Origin: Candidatus Binatia bacterium | GTDB lineage: Bacteria; Desulfobacterota; Binatia; UBA12015 | Direction of reading: 5' to 3' | Length of the DNA stretch: 64,000 nt | Assembly (NCBI GenBank): GCA_036563615.1 | Contig: DATCMB010000013.1 | Span: 1 to 64,000 of the forward strand | In this document: positions 10,130 through 19,800 of the stretch, piece after piece | Layout of the letters: every line of letters starts with the position of its first letter | Numbering within the stretch: the stretch's first letter is position 1 | Position numbers and translations under genes: made by a program | The notes under the pieces: generated by a model | What the model was told of the DNA's origin: nothing | The model's database searches: none | The model's input: the letters and a program-made list of their open reading frames with translations, nothing else

Positions 10130-11674
10130 TTGCGGATCAACCGTTGCCTGCTGCTCGCCGTGCTGCTGGCCGTCGTGCACCTGGCGCGCTTCGAGCCGAC
10201 GCGGCAGCCGATCGTCACCGACGTCCGTTACTACGTCTACTTCGCCGAGCGGATCGTCGACGGCGCGATCCCGCACCGCGACTACTTCGACAACAAGACG
10301 CAGCTCGCGGCGATGGCGGGCGCGGCGTTCGACCTCGTCGGACGCGCGCTCGGCGTCGAGCCGCTGCTGGCGATGCGCGTCGGCTACCTCGCGCTCACCG
10401 GTCTCGCGGCGCTGCTCGTGTTCGCGATCCTGCGCCGGCTGTTCGATGGCTCGTGCGTCGCCGGGCTGCTGGGCCTCGCGTGCTACCTCGGCTTCTCGCT
10501 GCTCGGCTTCCTGCCGTCGATCGGTCCGCTGCCGAAGCTGCTGATGATGGTCCTCGCCTGCGCCGCGGCGCTGCTCGCCGCGCGCGGCGCCTGGCTCGTC
10601 GCCGGCGCGTGCGGCGCGCTCGCGTTCTTCGACTGGCAGATCGGCGCGCTCGTGGGCGTCGCGGTGTTCGTCGCATCGCTCGCCGAGCGCGAGGAGCGCA
10701 CGCGCGCCGTCGTGCGCACGGTCGCCGGCGGCGCCGGGATGCTCGCGCTGGTCGCCGGCTGGCTCGCCTGGCACGGCGCGCTCGTGACGACGTACGAGCA
10801 GGTGGTCTCGACCTCGCTCGCGCGCGGCTCGAGCGCGCTCGCGCGCAAGACGCTCCCCGACCGCGTCGCCCAGATCGCCGAGCTGGTCGAGCGCGGGTGC
10901 CCCGGCCACGAGTGGCTGGTCGTCCTCGGCCTGCTCGGCTTGCTGCTGTTTCCGCTCGTCGTGTGGCGCAACCGCGGACGTCCGACGCAGCGGCTCGCGC
11001 TCGTGATCGGCGTCTTCGGCGCCGGCATCGTCGCCTTCACGCTGACGGACTTCCAGGCGTTCGGCGATCTGTTCGCGCTGCTCGCGAGCCTCTCGGTGTT
11101 CGCCGGCGCGGCGCTCGGCCTGCTCTACACCGCCGTGCAGCAGCGGCTCGTGACCCGGCCCGCCGCGTCGCGCGCCGTCGCGGTCGCGACCGTGCTCGTC
11201 GCGCTCGTCGCGCTGCGCATCGGACGCCCGCGCCTCGACATCGCGTTCCCGCACGAGATCACGCGCGGCGCGACGGCGCTCGCGGATCAAGTGAGCGTCG
11301 CGCGCAAGCTCGACGAGGAGACCCGCGGGCTGCGCCTGCTCATCGTCAACTGCTCGGAGCAGCTCTACTTGACGGGACGCACGAACCTGCTGCCGATCGC
11401 GTTCTGGAACCGCGCCTCGCACGACTACTTCCGCGGCACCTCGCCGGAGATCTCGCGCGCGACGCTGATCCGCATGATCACCGCGGCCGATCCGGACGCG
11501 GTCGCGTGTCCGACCAAGCCGATCGAGCGCGAGCTCGAGCGCAACCGCGGCTTCGAGCGCCTCGTGCTGCGCGCCGACGAGGGCGAGTACGAGATCGTCC
11601 TCCTGCGCCGGCGCGACGCACGCCCGCACGACGGCGCGGGCAGCGCCGCAGGCGACGCCCACGCACGGTTCTAG
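10130..11674 (+). CDS. GT39/ArnT-like membrane glycosyltransferase
   Basis: About 514 residues with about 10-12 hydrophobic segments. The first periplasmic loop carries VTDVRYYVYFAERIVDG and then HRDYFDNKT, in the position of the catalytic acidic motif of GT-C enzymes. These transfer a sugar from a polyprenyl-phosphate donor on the periplasmic face. The start is uncertain: TTG 10130 immediately before the first TM is my choice; ATG 10067 would overlap the start of the divergent ASST-like gene. A short soluble C-terminal tail follows the last TM. It is followed by a hairpin and the amidase gene. Acceptor and donor are unknown. Confidence 0.7.
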   Translation: MRINRCLLLAVLLAVVHLARFEPTRQPIVTDVRYYVYFAERIVDGAIPHRDYFDNKTQLAAMAGAAFDLVGRALGVEPLLAMRVGYLALTGLAALLVFAILRRLFDGSCVAGLLGLACYLGFSLLGFLPSIGPLPKLLMMVLACAAALLAARGAWLVAGACGALAFFDWQIGALVGVAVFVASLAEREERTRAVVRTVAGGAGMLALVAGWLAWHGALVTTYEQVVSTSLARGSSALARKTLPDRVAQIAELVERGCPGHEWLVVLGLLGLLLFPLVVWRNRGRPTQRLALVIGVFGAGIVAFTLTDFQAFGDLFALLASLSVFAGAALGLLYTAVQQRLVTRPAASRAVAVATVLVALVALRIGRPRLDIAFPHEITRGATALADQVSVARKLDEETRGLRLLIVNCSEQLYLTGRTNLLPIAFWNRASHDYFRGTSPEISRATLIRMITAADPDAVACPTKPIERELERNRGFERLVLRADEGEYEIVLLRRRDARPHDGAGSAAGDAHARF

Positions 11675-11680
11675 AGCGCG

Positions 11681-11717
11681 CACGGCGGCCCTTTCTTTCG
11701 TTAAAGACGCCGCCGTG
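11681..11717. terminator. Stem-loop after GT39 gene
   Basis: CACGGCGG (11681-11688) and CCGCCGTG (11710-11717) form an 8-bp stem, with an inner CTTT/AAAG pairing around CGTT. It starts 7 bp after the GT39 stop and ends before the amidase ribosome-binding site. It lacks a trailing U-run, so it could be a weak terminator or an mRNA processing/stability element. Confidence 0.35.
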
Positions 11718-11750
11718 AGCTGCCGAATCTCGCTGCGCGGAGGTGCACGG

Positions 11751-13406
11751 ATGCAGGCGAGGGAGCGCGAACGGACGTCGCGGGGGACGGGGCGTGCGGT
11801 GGCGGGCGCGATCCTGCTCGCGCTCGTGCTCGCGGCTTGCAGCGACGCCCCCGCGCCGCTCGATCCCGCGACGCTGACGATCGCCGAGCTGCACGCCGCG
11901 CTGCGCGACGGGCGCACGACCTGCGTCGAGATCGCCCGCCGGTCGCTCGCGCGCATCGCCGCGCTCGACGACGCAGGCCCCGCGCTCAACGCCGTTCTCG
12001 AGACCAACCCCGACGCGCTCGCGATCGCCGCCGAGCTCGACGCCGCCTACGCCGAGCGCGGACCGGTCGGGCCGCTGCACTGCGTGCCGCTCGCCGTCAA
12101 GGACAATTATGGAACCGGCGACCGCATGCGCACCACCGCGGCGTCGCTGACCATGGGCGACTTCGTCGCGCGCGAGGACGCGCTCTCGATCGCCAAGCTG
12201 CGCGCCGCGGGCGCGCTGCCGATCGCCAAGGTCAACATGGACGAGTTCGCGACCGGCGCGACGGGCTACAGCTCGCGCGGCGGCCAGACGCTCGGCGCGT
12301 ACAAGCTGAACCGCATCCCCGGCGGCTCGAGCGGCGGCTCGGCGGTCGCGGTCGCCGCCGGCATGGCCGTGCTCGCGACCGGCAGCGACACCGCGGGCTC
12401 GATCCGCATCCCGGCCGCGTTCAACTCGCTGGTCGGCATCAAGCCGACGCTCGGCCTCATCGGCCGCTCGGGGATCGTCCCGGCGTCGCTCGACCTCGAC
12501 GTCCCGGGTCCGCTCGCGCGCACCGTGACGGACGCCGCGATCGCGCTCGGCGCGATGACCGGCATCGACCCGGGCGATCCGGCGACCGAGGCGAGCGCCG
12601 GGCGCTTCTTCACCGACTACACGCCGTTCCTCGACCCGGACGGCCTGCGCGGCGCGCGGCTCGGCGTGCTGCGCGAGCTGCTCGGCAACCCGCTCGGCGG
12701 GCTCAATCCGGAGGTCGACGCGACGCTCGCGTCGAGCCTCGCGGCGATGGGCGCGCACGGCGCGACGCTCGTCGATCCGACCACGGTGCCGCACGTCGTC
12801 GGCGAGGACGACTTCTTCGAGATGCTGGTCGTGCTCGGCAGCGGCTCGTTCGCGCCCGACGTCGACGCGTACTTCGCGACCGACGGCGCGGGCGCGCCGG
12901 TCCGGAGCGCGGAGGACATCCTTCGTGCGGCGCGCGCGCTCGGCCCCGACGTCGTCAAGAACCTGCCGCAGCTCGAAGCGGCGGTCGCGACCGTCGTGAC
13001 GCCGGAGCAGCGCGCGCACGCGCTCGCGCTGCGGGCGCGGCTCGTCGATGCGGTCGTCGGCGCGATGGACGCGGCGGGCGTCGAGGCGCTGGTCTTTCCC
13101 ACGCTGCTCTGCCCCGCGACGCCGCTGCCGGGCGTGATCGATCCGGACTTCGTCTGCGTCGGCGCGCCGCCGATGCCGTACGCGTTCGGCGAAGCGTTCG
13201 GCGGCGACCCGATCCTACTCGCCTCGCTCGCAGGTCTCCCCGAGATCACCGTGCCGGCGGGCTACACCCGAGACGGCGCGCCGATCGGGGTCTCGTTCCT
13301 CGGACGTCCGTTCAGCGAGCCGACGCTCCTTCGCCTCGCGTACGCTTTCGAGCAGGCGACGCAGGCGCGGCGGCCGCCGTCTTTCGGCTCGTCCGCAGCC
13401 GGCTGA
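11751..13406 (+). CDS. Amidase-signature-family hydrolase, lipoprotein
   Basis: A 551-residue serine hydrolase with the full Ser-cisSer-Lys triad: Lys117 in LAVKDNYG, Ser193 in GGSSGGSA, and nucleophile Ser217 in GSDTAGSIRIPA. A lipobox (LVLAAC, Cys30) predicts a lipoprotein, which separates it from cytoplasmic GatA. Start ATG 11751 has GGAGGT 6 nt upstream; an earlier in-frame GTG at 11715 lies inside a hairpin and is less likely. It would hydrolyse an amide or ester in the envelope; the substrate is unknown. Its last 95 bp overlap the convergent tetR gene. Confidence 0.85.
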   Translation: MQARERERTSRGTGRAVAGAILLALVLAACSDAPAPLDPATLTIAELHAALRDGRTTCVEIARRSLARIAALDDAGPALNAVLETNPDALAIAAELDAAYAERGPVGPLHCVPLAVKDNYGTGDRMRTTAASLTMGDFVAREDALSIAKLRAAGALPIAKVNMDEFATGATGYSSRGGQTLGAYKLNRIPGGSSGGSAVAVAAGMAVLATGSDTAGSIRIPAAFNSLVGIKPTLGLIGRSGIVPASLDLDVPGPLARTVTDAAIALGAMTGIDPGDPATEASAGRFFTDYTPFLDPDGLRGARLGVLRELLGNPLGGLNPEVDATLASSLAAMGAHGATLVDPTTVPHVVGEDDFFEMLVVLGSGSFAPDVDAYFATDGAGAPVRSAEDILRAARALGPDVVKNLPQLEAAVATVVTPEQRAHALALRARLVDAVVGAMDAAGVEALVFPTLLCPATPLPGVIDPDFVCVGAPPMPYAFGEAFGGDPILLASLAGLPEITVPAGYTRDGAPIGVSFLGRPFSEPTLLRLAYAFEQATQARRPPSFGSSAAG

Positions 13407-14106
13407 CGCGCGCGCGCTGGGGCTGAGCTGCGCGCTGCGTGCGCGGCGTCCTGCGCTGCGTGCGTGACGTGGCGCGCTCCGTGCGCGCGGACGACGTCGG
13501 ACGCTGCGCGCGCGCCGCACGCGGCATGAGGCCCTCGAGCACGCAGCTCATGATCTCGTCCATCGTGCGCGGCGTCGTGTCGATGTGCCGGACGAGCTTG
13601 CGGTAGTAATACGCGCCGCAGATGACGTCGATCATCACGTCGCGATCGACGTCGTCGCGCAGCGCGCCCGCCGCGATCGCACGGTCGACCTCGCGACGCA
13701 GGTTCTCGCGCTTCGGGCGCAGATAGCGCTCCTGGAAGACCTCCTTGAGGCGGGCGTCGGTGTGCGTCGTGGCGATGAGCTCGGCGAGCGCGTCGCCCAG
13801 CTCGCCGCCCAGCAGACGCGCGACGTGGCGCGCGCGACCGCGCAGGTCCTCGAGCGGCGCGTCCGTCGTGACCGACGGCAGGCGCGAGTTGATCTCCTCG
13901 AAGAACGCGTCCATCGCCGCCGCGGCCGCGCACGGCCACCAGCGGTAGAGCGTGGCCTTGCTGACGCCGGCACGCTCCGCTACTGCCTCGGCCGTCACGC
14001 CGGCGACGCCGTGCTTCTTCAGCAGCGTGAGCGCCGCGCGCAGGATCGCGCGTTTCGCCGCTTCGCTCCGCGGACGGCCCGGCCGCGTCGTGATCTCTCC
14101 CTCCAT
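13312..14106 (-). CDS. TetR-family repressor, probably of the adjacent RND pump
   Basis: A 264-residue regulator. The HTH lies around residues 30-55 with VAERAGVSKATLYRWWP, typical of TetR recognition helices, followed by an all-helical ligand domain. Start ATG 14106 places the domain at the N-terminus; the frame is open further upstream. About 60 residues at the C-terminus are Arg/Ser/Thr-rich and low-complexity and lie partly opposite the amidase coding region, so they may be a recent extension. Divergent from the RND operon across 55 bp that contain a palindrome centred on TACGTA. Local repression of that operon is the obvious inference. Confidence 0.85.
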   Translation of the reverse strand: MEGEITTRPGRPRSEAAKRAILRAALTLLKKHGVAGVTAEAVAERAGVSKATLYRWWPCAAAAAMDAFFEEINSRLPSVTTDAPLEDLRGRARHVARLLGGELGDALAELIATTHTDARLKEVFQERYLRPKRENLRREVDRAIAAGALRDDVDRDVMIDVICGAYYYRKLVRHIDTTPRTMDEIMSCVLEGLMPRAARAQRPTSSARTERATSRTQRRTPRTQRAAQPQRARVSRLRTSRKTAAAAPASPARKRTRGEGASAR

Positions 14107-14141
14107 TTGACCCTCGCTTGACACAGGGTAGTCGTTTCTAG

Positions 14142-14155
14142 ACAGTACGTATCGT
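14142..14155. promoter_or_regulatory. Imperfect palindrome in tetR-RND intergenic region, operator candidate
   Basis: ACAGTACGTATCGT matches its own reverse complement at 10 of 14 positions, centred on TACGTA. It lies in the only 55 bp between divergent tetR and the outer-membrane factor gene, downstream of a TTGACA at 14118-14123. A repressor here could block transcription both ways. Confidence 0.45.
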
Positions 14156-14161
14156 TTTTGA

Positions 14162-15637
14162 ATGGTGTCGTCCAACGCTTTCCGTCCCCTCACCATCGCT
14201 CTCGCACCCGTCTTTCTGGCCGCCTGCATGGTGGGACCGGACTACGTCCGCCCGGAGCCGCCTCTGCCGCCCGCCTGGCACACGAGCGTGGAACCGGTCT
14301 CCTTCGAGCCCGGCGCCCCGGTCGGACGCTGGTGGGACCAGTTCCGCGACCCGGAGCTGACGCGCCTCGTGGAGCGCGCGGTGCATGCGAACCTCGACCT
14401 CGTGCAGGCGACGGCGCGCGTCGCCGAGGCGCAGGCGCTCTACGGCGCCACGGCGTCGGCGCTGTTCCCCGCGATCGACGCGCAGGGTGACGTCTTTCGC
14501 CAGCGCTCGAGCGTGAACGCGCTCTTCCCGGGCGGCGACGAGGACACGCTCTACCAGATCGGCGTGTCGGCGGGCTGGGAGGTCGATCTCTGGGGGCGCG
14601 TGCGGCGCTCGGTCGAGTCGGCGGGCGCGAGCCTGGAAGCGAGCGACGAGGACCGGCGCGCGGTGCTGGTCGCGGTGATGGCCGAGGTCGCGCGCTCCTA
14701 CCTCGACGCGCGCACGCTGCAGCAGCGTCTGGCGGTCGCGCGCAAGAACCTCGAGTCGCAGCGCCAGATCGTCGAGCTGACGCGGGTGCGCTTCGAGGGC
14801 GGCATCGCGTCGTCACTCGATGTGGCGCAGGCAGAGAGCGTCTACGCGAGCACGCGCACGATCATCCCGCCGTTCGAGTCCGCGCTCGCGCAGCAGTTCA
14901 ACCGGCTGAGCGTGCTGCTCGGCGAGAACCCGGGCGCGATCGCGGAGGAGCTCGCGCAGCCCGCGCCGATCCCGCCGCCGCCGGCGGCGCTCACCGTCTC
15001 GCTGCCGGCCGACGTCGTGCGCCAGCGCCCCGACGTGCGCCGCGCCGAGCGCGAGCTCGCGGCGCAGACGGCGCGCATCGGCGTCGCGACCGCGGAGCTC
15101 TACCCGCGCCTCACGCTGCTCGGCCAGTTCGGCTTCGACGCGACCAAGGCGGCCGACCTCTTCCAAGGTCCGAGTCGGTCCTACTCGGTGGGCCCATCGG
15201 TGACGTGGCCGGTGTTCGACGCCGGACGCATCCGCTCGCTGATCGGCGCCGAGGAAGCGCGCACCGCGCAAGCGCTCGCCCGCTACGAGCAGACGATCCT
15301 GCTCGCGTTCGAGGAGGTCGAGAACGCGCTGGTTGCGTTCGCGCGGCTGCGCGACGAGCGCGAGGCGACGCTCGACGCGGTCGACGCGGCGAACCTCTCT
15401 CTCGAGCTCTCGACCGCGCTCTACAAGGACGGGCTCGTGGATTTCCAGAACGTCCTCGACGCGCAGCGCACCGTGCTGCAGTTCGAGGATCAGCTCGCTC
15501 GCGTCGACGGCGCGCTGGTGCAGAGCCTGGTGCAGCTCTACCGCGCGCTCGGCGGAGGCTGGGCCGCGATGGAGCCGCCGGTGGAGGAGGGACCGCAGCA
15601 GGCGCACGGACGGCCCGAGGAAGCAGGTCACGCATGA
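14162..15637 (+). CDS. RND efflux outer-membrane factor (NodT/OprM family lipoprotein)
   Basis: A 491-residue TolC-type channel lipoprotein. The lipobox is FLAAC with Cys22, followed by MVGPDYVRP, a typical family N-terminus. Two OEP repeats with long helices follow, with LPADVVRQRPDVRRAERELA in the middle being diagnostic. The C-terminus is Gly/Pro/Glu-rich. First gene of a three-gene operon; its stop overlaps the adaptor start by 4 nt (ATGA). It would give the pump its exit duct across the outer membrane. Confidence 0.93.
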   Translation: MVSSNAFRPLTIALAPVFLAACMVGPDYVRPEPPLPPAWHTSVEPVSFEPGAPVGRWWDQFRDPELTRLVERAVHANLDLVQATARVAEAQALYGATASALFPAIDAQGDVFRQRSSVNALFPGGDEDTLYQIGVSAGWEVDLWGRVRRSVESAGASLEASDEDRRAVLVAVMAEVARSYLDARTLQQRLAVARKNLESQRQIVELTRVRFEGGIASSLDVAQAESVYASTRTIIPPFESALAQQFNRLSVLLGENPGAIAEELAQPAPIPPPPAALTVSLPADVVRQRPDVRRAERELAAQTARIGVATAELYPRLTLLGQFGFDATKAADLFQGPSRSYSVGPSVTWPVFDAGRIRSLIGAEEARTAQALARYEQTILLAFEEVENALVAFARLRDEREATLDAVDAANLSLELSTALYKDGLVDFQNVLDAQRTVLQFEDQLARVDGALVQSLVQLYRALGGGWAAMEPPVEEGPQQAHGRPEEAGHA

Positions 15638-16848
15638 GGAGCTCGATCACCAGCAACCGGCTCGTCGCAGCGCTCGCGGCCGCGACGCTGCTCATCGCCG
15701 CCGCGTGCAGCCCGCCGCCCCCTCCGCCGCCACCGCCGCCCAAGGTCGTGGTCGCGCACCCACTCGACCGCGAGGTCACCGAGTGGGACGAGTACACGGC
15801 GCGCTTCGAGGCCACCGACTACGTCGAGATCCGGCCGCGCGTCGGCGGCTACCTCGAGAAGGTGCACTTCACCGACGGCGCCACCGTCGAGGAGGGCACG
15901 CTGCTCTTCACCATCGACCCGCGCCCCTACGAGGCGATCCTGCGGCGCGCCGAGGGCGATCTCGCGGTCGCGAAAGCGCGCCTCGACCTCGCGCGCAAGC
16001 GCCTCGAGCGCGCCGACAGCCTGGTCGCGCGCAACGCGATCTCGCGCGAGGAGGCCGACACGCGCGCCGCGGAAGCGCGTCAAGCAGAAGCGGCGGTGCT
16101 CGCCGCGCAGGCCGCGGTCGACGCGGCGAAGCTCGACGTCGAGTTCACGAAGGTGCGCGCGCCGATCTCGGGCCGCGTCGGACGCAAGCTCGTCACCGAG
16201 GGCAACCTGGTGAACGGCGGCTCCGGCACGCAGGGCACGCTGCTCACCACGGTCGTGTCGCTCGACCCGATGTACGTCTACTTCGACGCCGACGAGCGCG
16301 CCTTCCTCAAGTACCAGCGGCTCGCGCAGCTCGGCGAGCGGCCGAACTGGCGCGACGCGCGCGTCCCGGTCGAGATCGCGCTCGCCGACGAGGAGTCGTT
16401 CCCGCACACGGGCTACATCGACTTCGTCGACAACCAGCTCGACGCCGGCACCGGCACGATGATCTTCCGCGCCGTGGTCGAGAATCCCTACGGGCAGTTC
16501 ACGCCTGGCCTGTTCGCGCGTCTGCGTCTGCCAGGACGCGGACGCTACCGCGCGCTGCTCATCCCGGACGAGGCGGTGGTCAGCGACCAGGCGCGCAAGA
16601 TGGTCTACGTCGTCGACGACCAGAACGTCGCGCACAGCCGGCCCGTCGCGCTGGGCTCGATGTTCGACGGCATGCGCATCGTCCGCGAAGGTCTGCTGCC
16701 GACCGACCGCGTCGTCGTGAGCGGCGTGCAGCGCGTCCGGCCGGGCGCGCCGGTCGAGCCCGAGGAGAGGACGCTCACCACGGTCGCGCAGGGACAGCCG
16801 AACGGTCCGGCGACCTCGCCGCCCGCGTTCGTCGAGGACGGGAAGTGA
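15634..16848 (+). CDS. RND efflux periplasmic adaptor (membrane fusion protein)
   Basis: A 404-residue AcrA/MexA-type adaptor, lipidated at Cys25 (LIAAACS). Cys-Ser is followed by a run of ten prolines before the beta-barrel/lipoyl part. Recognisable features are the lipoyl half-motif around VEIRPRVGGYLEKVHF, an alpha-hairpin rich in Ala/Glu/Arg, and VRAPISGRVGRKLVTEGNLV. It links the inner-membrane pump to the outer channel. Start ATG 15634 overlaps the preceding stop; its own stop overlaps the pump start (GTGA). The oligoproline linker is longer than usual and may act as a rigid tether. Confidence 0.93.
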   Translation: MRSSITSNRLVAALAAATLLIAAACSPPPPPPPPPPKVVVAHPLDREVTEWDEYTARFEATDYVEIRPRVGGYLEKVHFTDGATVEEGTLLFTIDPRPYEAILRRAEGDLAVAKARLDLARKRLERADSLVARNAISREEADTRAAEARQAEAAVLAAQAAVDAAKLDVEFTKVRAPISGRVGRKLVTEGNLVNGGSGTQGTLLTTVVSLDPMYVYFDADERAFLKYQRLAQLGERPNWRDARVPVEIALADEESFPHTGYIDFVDNQLDAGTGTMIFRAVVENPYGQFTPGLFARLRLPGRGRYRALLIPDEAVVSDQARKMVYVVDDQNVAHSRPVALGSMFDGMRIVREGLLPTDRVVVSGVQRVRPGAPVEPEERTLTTVAQGQPNGPATSPPAFVEDGK

Positions 16849-19800
16849 GAATCTCGCACTTCTTCATCGACCGCCCGATCTTCGCGGCGGTCCTGTCGAT
16901 CGTCATCGTCATCCTCGGCGCGCTCTCGTACAACGCGCTGCCGGTCGCACAGTACCCCGAGGTGGTGCCGCCGACGATCGTCGTGCGCGCGTCGTACCCC
17001 GGCGCGCCGCCCGAGGTGATCGCGGAGACCGTCGCGACGCCGATCGAGCAGGAGGTCAACGGCGTCGAGGACATGCTCTACATGTCCTCGCAGAGCACGA
17101 CCGATGGTCAGATGACGCTGACCATCACCTTCAAGCTCGGCACCGACCTCGACAAGGCGCAGGTGCTCGTGCAGAACCGCGTCGCGACCGCCGAGCCGCG
17201 CCTCCCCGAGGAGGTGCGCCGCATCGGCGTCACGACGCTCAAGAGCTCGCCCGACCTGCTGATGGTCGTGCACCTGCTGTCGCCCGACGAGCGCTACGAC
17301 CAGCTCTACATCGGCAACTACGCGCTCATTCAGCTGCGCGATCAGCTCGCGCGCATCGACGGCGTCGGCGAGGTCAGCCTGTTCGGCCTGCGCGAGTACA
17401 GCATGCGCGTCTGGCTCGACCCCGAGCGCCTCGCCGCACGCAACCTGGCGACGAGCGACGTCGTGCAGGCGCTGCGCGAGCAGAACGTGCAGGTCGCGTC
17501 CGGCATCATCGGCCAGCCGCCGGTCGGCAAGGAGGTCGCGTTCCAGCTCCCGGTGACCACGCTCGGACGTCTGCTCGAGCCCGAGCAATTCGAGAACGTG
17601 GTCATCAAGCGCGGCGAGGACGGACGCATCACGCGCCTGCGCGACGTCGCGCGCATCGAGCTCGGCGCGCGCGACTACGGCGTCAACAGCTACCTCGACA
17701 ACCAGCCTGCGGTCGCGATGGCGATCCTGCAGCGTCCGGGCTCGAACGCGCTCGCGACCGCCGACGCCGTGCAGGCGAAGATGGACGAGCTCTCGAAGAG
17801 CTTCCCGCCGGGGCTCGAGTACCGGATCGTCTACAACCCGACGGTCTTCGTGCGCGAGTCGGTGAACGCGGTGATCGATACGCTGTGGGAGGCGGTCGGT
17901 CTCGTCGTCCTGGTCGTGCTGGTCTTCCTGCAGTCCTGGCGTGCGAGCGTCATCCCGCTGCTCGCGATCCCGGTGTCGCTGATCGGCACGTTCGCCGTCA
18001 TGGCGGTGCTCGGCTTCTCGCTGAACATGCTGTCGCTGTTCGGCCTCGTGCTCGCGATCGGCATCGTGGTCGACGACGCGATCGTCGTCGTCGAGAACGT
18101 CGAGCGGCACATCGCCGCCGGGCTGCCGCCGCGCGAAGCGGCGCGTAAAGCCATGGACGAGGTGACCGGCGCGGTGATCGCGATCGCGTTCGGTCTCTCG
18201 GCGGTGTTCGTGCCGACCGCGTTCATCAGCGGCATCTCGGGTCAGTTCTACCGCCAGTTCGCGCTCACCATCGCGGTGTCGACGATGCTGTCGGCGTTCA
18301 ACTCGCTGACGCTGAGCCCGGCGCTCTGCGCGCTGCTGCTCAAGCCGCACGGCGAGCGTCGCGACTGGTTCTCGCGCCTCTGGGACCGCGTGCTCGGCCG
18401 CTTCTTCGCCGCCTTCAACGCCGGCTTCGAGCGCATGACGCACGGCTACGCGCGCGCAGTCGGCTGGCTCGTGCGGCGCTCCGTGATCGGCTTCGCCGTC
18501 TACGCGCTGCTGCTGGTCGCGACCGCGATCGGCTTCTCGCGCGTGCCGACCGGCTTCATCCCGCCGCAGGACGCGGGCTACCTCATCGTCGCGATCCAGC
18601 TTCCCGACGGCGCGTCGCTCTCGCGCACCGACGCCGTCGTGCGCCGCGCGAGCGAGATCATCCTCGACACGCCCGGCGTCAACAATGCGGTCGCCTTCGC
18701 CGGCTTCTCCGGCGCGACGCGCGCCAATGCGTCGAACGCGGCGGCGATCTTCGTCAGCCAGGCGCCGTTCGAGGAGCGCGCCAAGCACGGTCCGACGGCC
18801 GACGAGATCCGCCAGACGCTGCAGGAGCGGCTCGGCGAGATCACCGACGCCGACATCTTCGTCATCGCGCCGCCGCCGGTGCGCGGCCTCGGCACGTCGG
18901 GTGGCTTCAAGCTCTACGTCCAGGACCGCGGCGGCCGCGGCCTCGACGCCCTGCAGGAAGCGACCGACGCCTACGTCGACGCCGCGCGCGCCGATTCGCG
19001 GCTCGTCGGCGTGTTCACGCCGTTCCGCTCGGCGACGCCGCAGCTCTACGCCGACATCGACCGCGTCAAGGCAAACAAGCTCGACGTCCCGCTCGGCAAC
19101 GTGTTCGACACGCTGCAGGTCTACCTGGGCTCGGTGTACGTCAACGACTTCAACCGCTTCGGCCGCACCTTCCAGGTGCGCGCGCAGGCGGAGAGCAGCT
19201 TCCGCGACCTGCCCGAGGACATCATGCAGCTGCGCACCCGCAACACCGCGGGTGAGATGGTGCCGCTCGGCTCCGTGCTCAACATCGAGTCGCGCAGCGG
19301 CCCCGATCGCGTCGTGCGCTACAACATGTTCCCCGCCGCCGAGGTCAACGGCGACGCCGCGCCCGGCGAGAGCCAGGGCACGGCGATGTCGATCATGGAG
19401 CAGCTCGCGCAGCAGATCCTGCCCGAGGGCATGGCGATCGAGTGGACGGACATCGCCTACCAGGCGAAGCTCGCCGGCAACACGGCGCTGTTCATCTTCC
19501 CGCTCTGCGTGCTGTTCGTCTTCCTGGTGCACGCGGCCGAGTACGAGAGCTGGCTGCTGCCGCTCGCGATCATCATGATCGCTCCGATGTGTCTGCCGTT
19601 CGCGCTCGCCGGCACGGTGCTCGCGGGAATGGACAACAACCTGATCACGCAGATCGGCTTCGTCGTCCTGATCGGTCTCGCGGCGAAGAACGCGGTGCTG
19701 ATCGTCGAGTTCGCGAAGCAGGCGGAAGAGGAAGGCAAGGACCGCTTCACCGCCGCGATCGAGGCCTGCCGCCTGCGTCTGCGGCCGATCCTGATGACCT

